A stretch of 7,648 bases of DNA from Calditrichia bacterium (GTDB taxonomy: Bacteria > Calditrichota > Calditrichia > JAJRVZ01), in NCBI GenBank assembly GCA_030634505.1, contig DAOWAQ010000087.1:1-7648 (forward strand). The letters are read 5' to 3'. The translations under genes were made by a program, and so were the position numbers. The notes under the pieces were generated by a model. The model was not told the DNA's origin. It ran no database searches and saw only the letters and a program-made list of their open reading frames with translations. Shown piece by piece: positions 5,027 through 7,648 of this stretch; within the stretch, counting starts at the first letter, position 1, and every line of letters begins with the position of its first letter.

Positions 5027-7648
5027 TTAGTATGCCAGATTGGGCTTTAACCATTTTTCAACTTCAGACACATTTATACCTTTTCTACGGGCATAATCAG
5101 TAACCTGATCTTTGTCTATTTTACCCACACCAAAATATTTTGCCTGAGAATGAGCAAAATAGAATCCGGAGACTGATGCAGCCGGATACATAGCAAAGTT
5201 CTCAGTTAAAGAAACGCCGATATTTTTTTCTGATTGTAGCAGGTTAAATAATGTTCGTTTTTCAGTGTGATCGGGGCAGGCGGGGTAACCGGGAGCCGGT
5301 CGAATTCCAACATATTTTTCTTTGATTAATTCTTCATTATTCAATGTTTCATTTTTTGTATATCCCCAAAATTCCTTGCGTGTTTTTTCGTGCATTAATT
5401 CTGCGAATGCCTCGGCGAGTCTGTCCGCTAAAGATTTTGCCATGATAGAATTATAATCATCATGATTGTCTTCAAATGTTTTAACAATATTCTCTAATCC
5501 TATGCCGGTTGTAACAACGAAAATTCCAATATAATCATTTATTTCATTGGATTTAGGTGCAATAAAATCTGCAAGTGCAAGATTTTCATTTTTAGATTTT
5601 TTGTCGAATTGTTGACGTAATGTATGAAAAATACACAGGGCACGATCACGATCTTCTGTATCATAAATTTCAATATCATCACCCACGCTGTTGGCTGGAT
5701 AGAATGCAATCAACGATTTGGCAGTTAATGATTTATTGCGAATAATTGTATCTAATAATTTTTGTGCGTCGTCAAAAAGTTTTTTTGCTTCAGTTCCACA
5801 ATCCTTATTATTAAATATTTCCGGATATTTGCCTTTTAATTCCCAAGAATGAAAAAATGGCGTCCAATCAATCTTGGTAGCGATCTCTTCCAGTGAATAA
5901 TTATCGAATTTTTTAGTACCGAAAAAGGACGGTTTCGCAATTTCATTTTGAGAAAAATTAATATTTAATTTTTTCTCTCTCGCTTTGTCAATTGAAAGCA
6001 ATTTTGTTTGATTTTTTCTTTTAAGATATTCTTCACTTAATTTTTTATTTTCATTTACGATTTGTAATTTGTAATCATTTTTTAAATTTTCATTCAATAA
6101 ATTACTTACAACGCCAACTGCTCTGGAGGCATCATTTACATGCTGTACGAAATTATTATATTGCGGGGCAATCTTTACCGCAGTGTGAGTTTTGGATGTG
6201 GTTGCGCCACCAATTAATAAAGGTATTTCAAAATTTTGACGTTTCATTTCTTCGGCAACATGAACCATTTCATCTAAAGACGGGGTGATTAAACCACTTA
6301 AACCGATGATGTCTGCATTTTCCGTTTTAGCTGTTTCTAGAATTTTCTGAGCAGGTACCATTACACCAAGATCAACAACGTCATAATTGTTACAGCCTAG
6401 GACAACCCCGACAATATTTTTACCGATGTCATGAACATCACCTTTAACGGTAGCCATAATTATTTTACCGTTTTTAGTCATTTCCCCGGCAGACTGTTCC
6501 TGCTCAATAAAAGGAGATAAATAGTTCACTGCTTTCTTCATAACCCGGGCGCTCTTCACAACCTGTGGAAGAAACATTTTACCGGCGCCAAATAAATCGC
6601 CGACCACATTCATTCCACTCATTAAGGGACCTTCTATTACATCCAGTGGTTGTTCAAACTGACGGCGTGCTTCTTCAACATCCTGTTCCACGAATTCAAC
6701 AATCCCGTTTATTAAAGCATATTTTATGCGTTCTTCAACCTTCGATTTTCGCCATTCCGGATCTTCTTTTTTATCCTGCTCTTTACCTGATACTGTTTTT
6801 GCATAATCGATTAATTTTTCGGTAGCATTTTCATTTCTGTTAAGAACAACATCTTCCACAATATGAAGCAGCTCTTTTTCAATCTCTTCATAAACCGTAA
6901 TTTGTCCGGCGTTAACAATGCCCATATCCATTCTGGCCTGAATTGCATGATAAAGAAATACTGAATGCATGGTTTCACGGATTACATTATTTCCCCGAAA
7001 GGAAAACGATAAATTACTCACGCCTCCACTAACTAATGACTGAGGAAATATTGATTTTAACTGACGGGTTGCTTCGATAAAATTATTTGCATAATTGTCA
7101 TGTTCCTTGATACCCGTGGCGACGGCGAAGATATTTGGATCAAAAATTATATCTTTTGTATTAAATCCAATTTCTTCAGTCAATATTTTATGAGCGCGTG
7201 AACAAATTGAAACTTTTCTTTCGACGGTTTCTGCCTGGCCTTTTTCATCAAATGCCATAACAATTACAGCAGCGCCATAACGCAAAGCAAGTTTGGCATG
7301 CATTTTAAATTCTTCTTCACCTTCTTTAAGGCTGATAGAGTTAACAATCGGTTTGCCCTGACAGCATTTCAATCCGGCTTCTATCACTGACCATTTCGAT
7401 GAATCGATCATTATCGGAAGGCGGGTAATGTCAGGTTCCGACGCGATTAAATTCAGAAAATACGGCATCACTTTTTCAGAATCGATCATGCCTTCATCCA
7501 TGTTGATGTCGAGAATCTGAGCGCCATTTTCTACTTGCGCACGCGCTACTTCCAACGCTTCTTCAAATTTTTCCTCTGTTATCAATTTTTTGAATTTTGC
7601 AGAACCGGTAATATTACAGCGTTCTCCGACATTAATAAAATTGGCGTC
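5027..7648 (-). CDS. metH: Cobalamin-dependent methionine synthase, 5' end cut by window
   Basis: The visible 873 residues run from the folate-binding domain to the natural stop and follow E. coli MetH almost residue for residue from about its position 354. The enzyme moves a methyl group from methyltetrahydrofolate via cobalamin to homocysteine, in the cytoplasm. The folate domain begins with NVGERCNITGSAKF (6-19) and contains DINMDEGM and IMIDSSKW. The helical cap includes GPLMSGMNVVGDLFGAGKMF. The cobalamin domain has DVHDIG with the cobalt-ligand His at residue 406 (codon 6433-6431), SGLITPS with the Ser matching E. coli Ser810, and GGATTS. The activation domain has IDWTPFF and RPAPGYPACPDHTEK, the S-adenosylmethionine site, with Arg at 783. 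All key residues are present. The frame is open to base 7648 with no start codon implied there; a TTG at 7585 is internal. Whether the homocysteine-binding domain is fused upstream or encoded separately cannot be seen. The Cys in GERCN is usual in Bacteroidota-type enzymes, from memory. Confidence 0.97.
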   Translation of the reverse strand, partial: DANFINVGERCNITGSAKFKKLITEEKFEEALEVARAQVENGAQILDINMDEGMIDSEKVMPYFLNLIASEPDITRLPIMIDSSKWSVIEAGLKCCQGKPIVNSISLKEGEEEFKMHAKLALRYGAAVIVMAFDEKGQAETVERKVSICSRAHKILTEEIGFNTKDIIFDPNIFAVATGIKEHDNYANNFIEATRQLKSIFPQSLVSGGVSNLSFSFRGNNVIRETMHSVFLYHAIQARMDMGIVNAGQITVYEEIEKELLHIVEDVVLNRNENATEKLIDYAKTVSGKEQDKKEDPEWRKSKVEERIKYALINGIVEFVEQDVEEARRQFEQPLDVIEGPLMSGMNVVGDLFGAGKMFLPQVVKSARVMKKAVNYLSPFIEQEQSAGEMTKNGKIIMATVKGDVHDIGKNIVGVVLGCNNYDVVDLGVMVPAQKILETAKTENADIIGLSGLITPSLDEMVHVAEEMKRQNFEIPLLIGGATTSKTHTAVKIAPQYNNFVQHVNDASRAVGVVSNLLNENLKNDYKLQIVNENKKLSEEYLKRKNQTKLLSIDKAREKKLNINFSQNEIAKPSFFGTKKFDNYSLEEIATKIDWTPFFHSWELKGKYPEIFNNKDCGTEAKKLFDDAQKLLDTIIRNKSLTAKSLIAFYPANSVGDDIEIYDTEDRDRALCIFHTLRQQFDKKSKNENLALADFIAPKSNEINDYIGIFVVTTGIGLENIVKTFEDNHDDYNSIMAKSLADRLAEAFAELMHEKTRKEFWGYTKNETLNNEELIKEKYVGIRPAPGYPACPDHTEKRTLFNLLQSEKNIGVSLTENFAMYPAASVSGFYFAHSQAKYFGVGKIDKDQVTDYARRKGINVSEVEKWLKPNLAY

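Noticed and set aside
417..6825. Open frames of 60-90 codons on the plus strand, at 417-608, 1098-1310, 2072-2263, 3457-3651, 3700-3966, 4094-4291, 4552-4782 and 6565-6825.
   Set aside because: Each lies opposite or mostly opposite a well-supported minus-strand gene, has no recognisable motif and no ribosome site, and looks like an antisense shadow.
7583..7585. TTG at 7585 as the start of metH.
   Set aside because: The frame stays open to 7648 and encodes NFINVGERCNITGSAKF, a conserved part of the folate domain, so the TTG is an internal leucine codon.
1..7648. tRNA, rRNA, CRISPR array, insertion sequence or riboswitch.
   Set aside because: No cloverleaf-like sequence, regularly spaced repeats, transposase or cobalamin/SAM riboswitch core was seen; any riboswitch for metH would lie upstream of the window.

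Overview
The window is AT-rich bacterial DNA, roughly one-third GC by eye. Every gene I can support is read from the minus strand. In transcription order these are metH (5' end outside the window), a saccharopine-dehydrogenase-like gene, a two-gene cassette of uncharacterised DUF6978-like and DUF1828/DUF1829-like proteins, and an AddB-like recombination/repair helicase-nuclease subunit (3' end outside the window). The MetH wording (GERCN where E. coli has GERTN), the AddB-type protein, the weak ribosome binding sites and the AT-rich composition suggest the Bacteroidota/Ignavibacteriota side of the FCB group. That assignment is inference; no rRNA or other decisive marker is present.

Layout. 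7648-5027 encodes 873 residues of cobalamin-dependent methionine synthase, from the start of the folate (pterin) domain through the cobalamin and activation domains to the natural stop. After 191 bases without a gene comes 4835-3471, a 454-residue Lys9-type saccharopine reductase. Next is a 520-base region (3470-2951) with a palindromic repeat, a 35-codon coding remnant and a small inverted repeat that could be an operator. The cassette follows: DUF6978-like (2950-2471), then, 4 bases later, DUF1828/1829-like (2466-1690). A 146-base spacer with two strong palindromes separates it from the addB-like gene (1543 to beyond base 1).

How the genes fit together. MetH and the saccharopine enzyme are metabolic (methionine/one-carbon and lysine), and the AddB-like protein is DNA repair. 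The tightly coupled DUF pair looks like accessory cargo between these housekeeping genes. It has repeat elements on both sides and a decayed gene end just upstream. It is the best candidate here for an undescribed system, possibly a toxin-antitoxin or defence module, but its function cannot be read from the sequence. The intergenic palindromes share a CA(T/C)TGCG core inside stems of different sequence, which suggests a dispersed repeat family.
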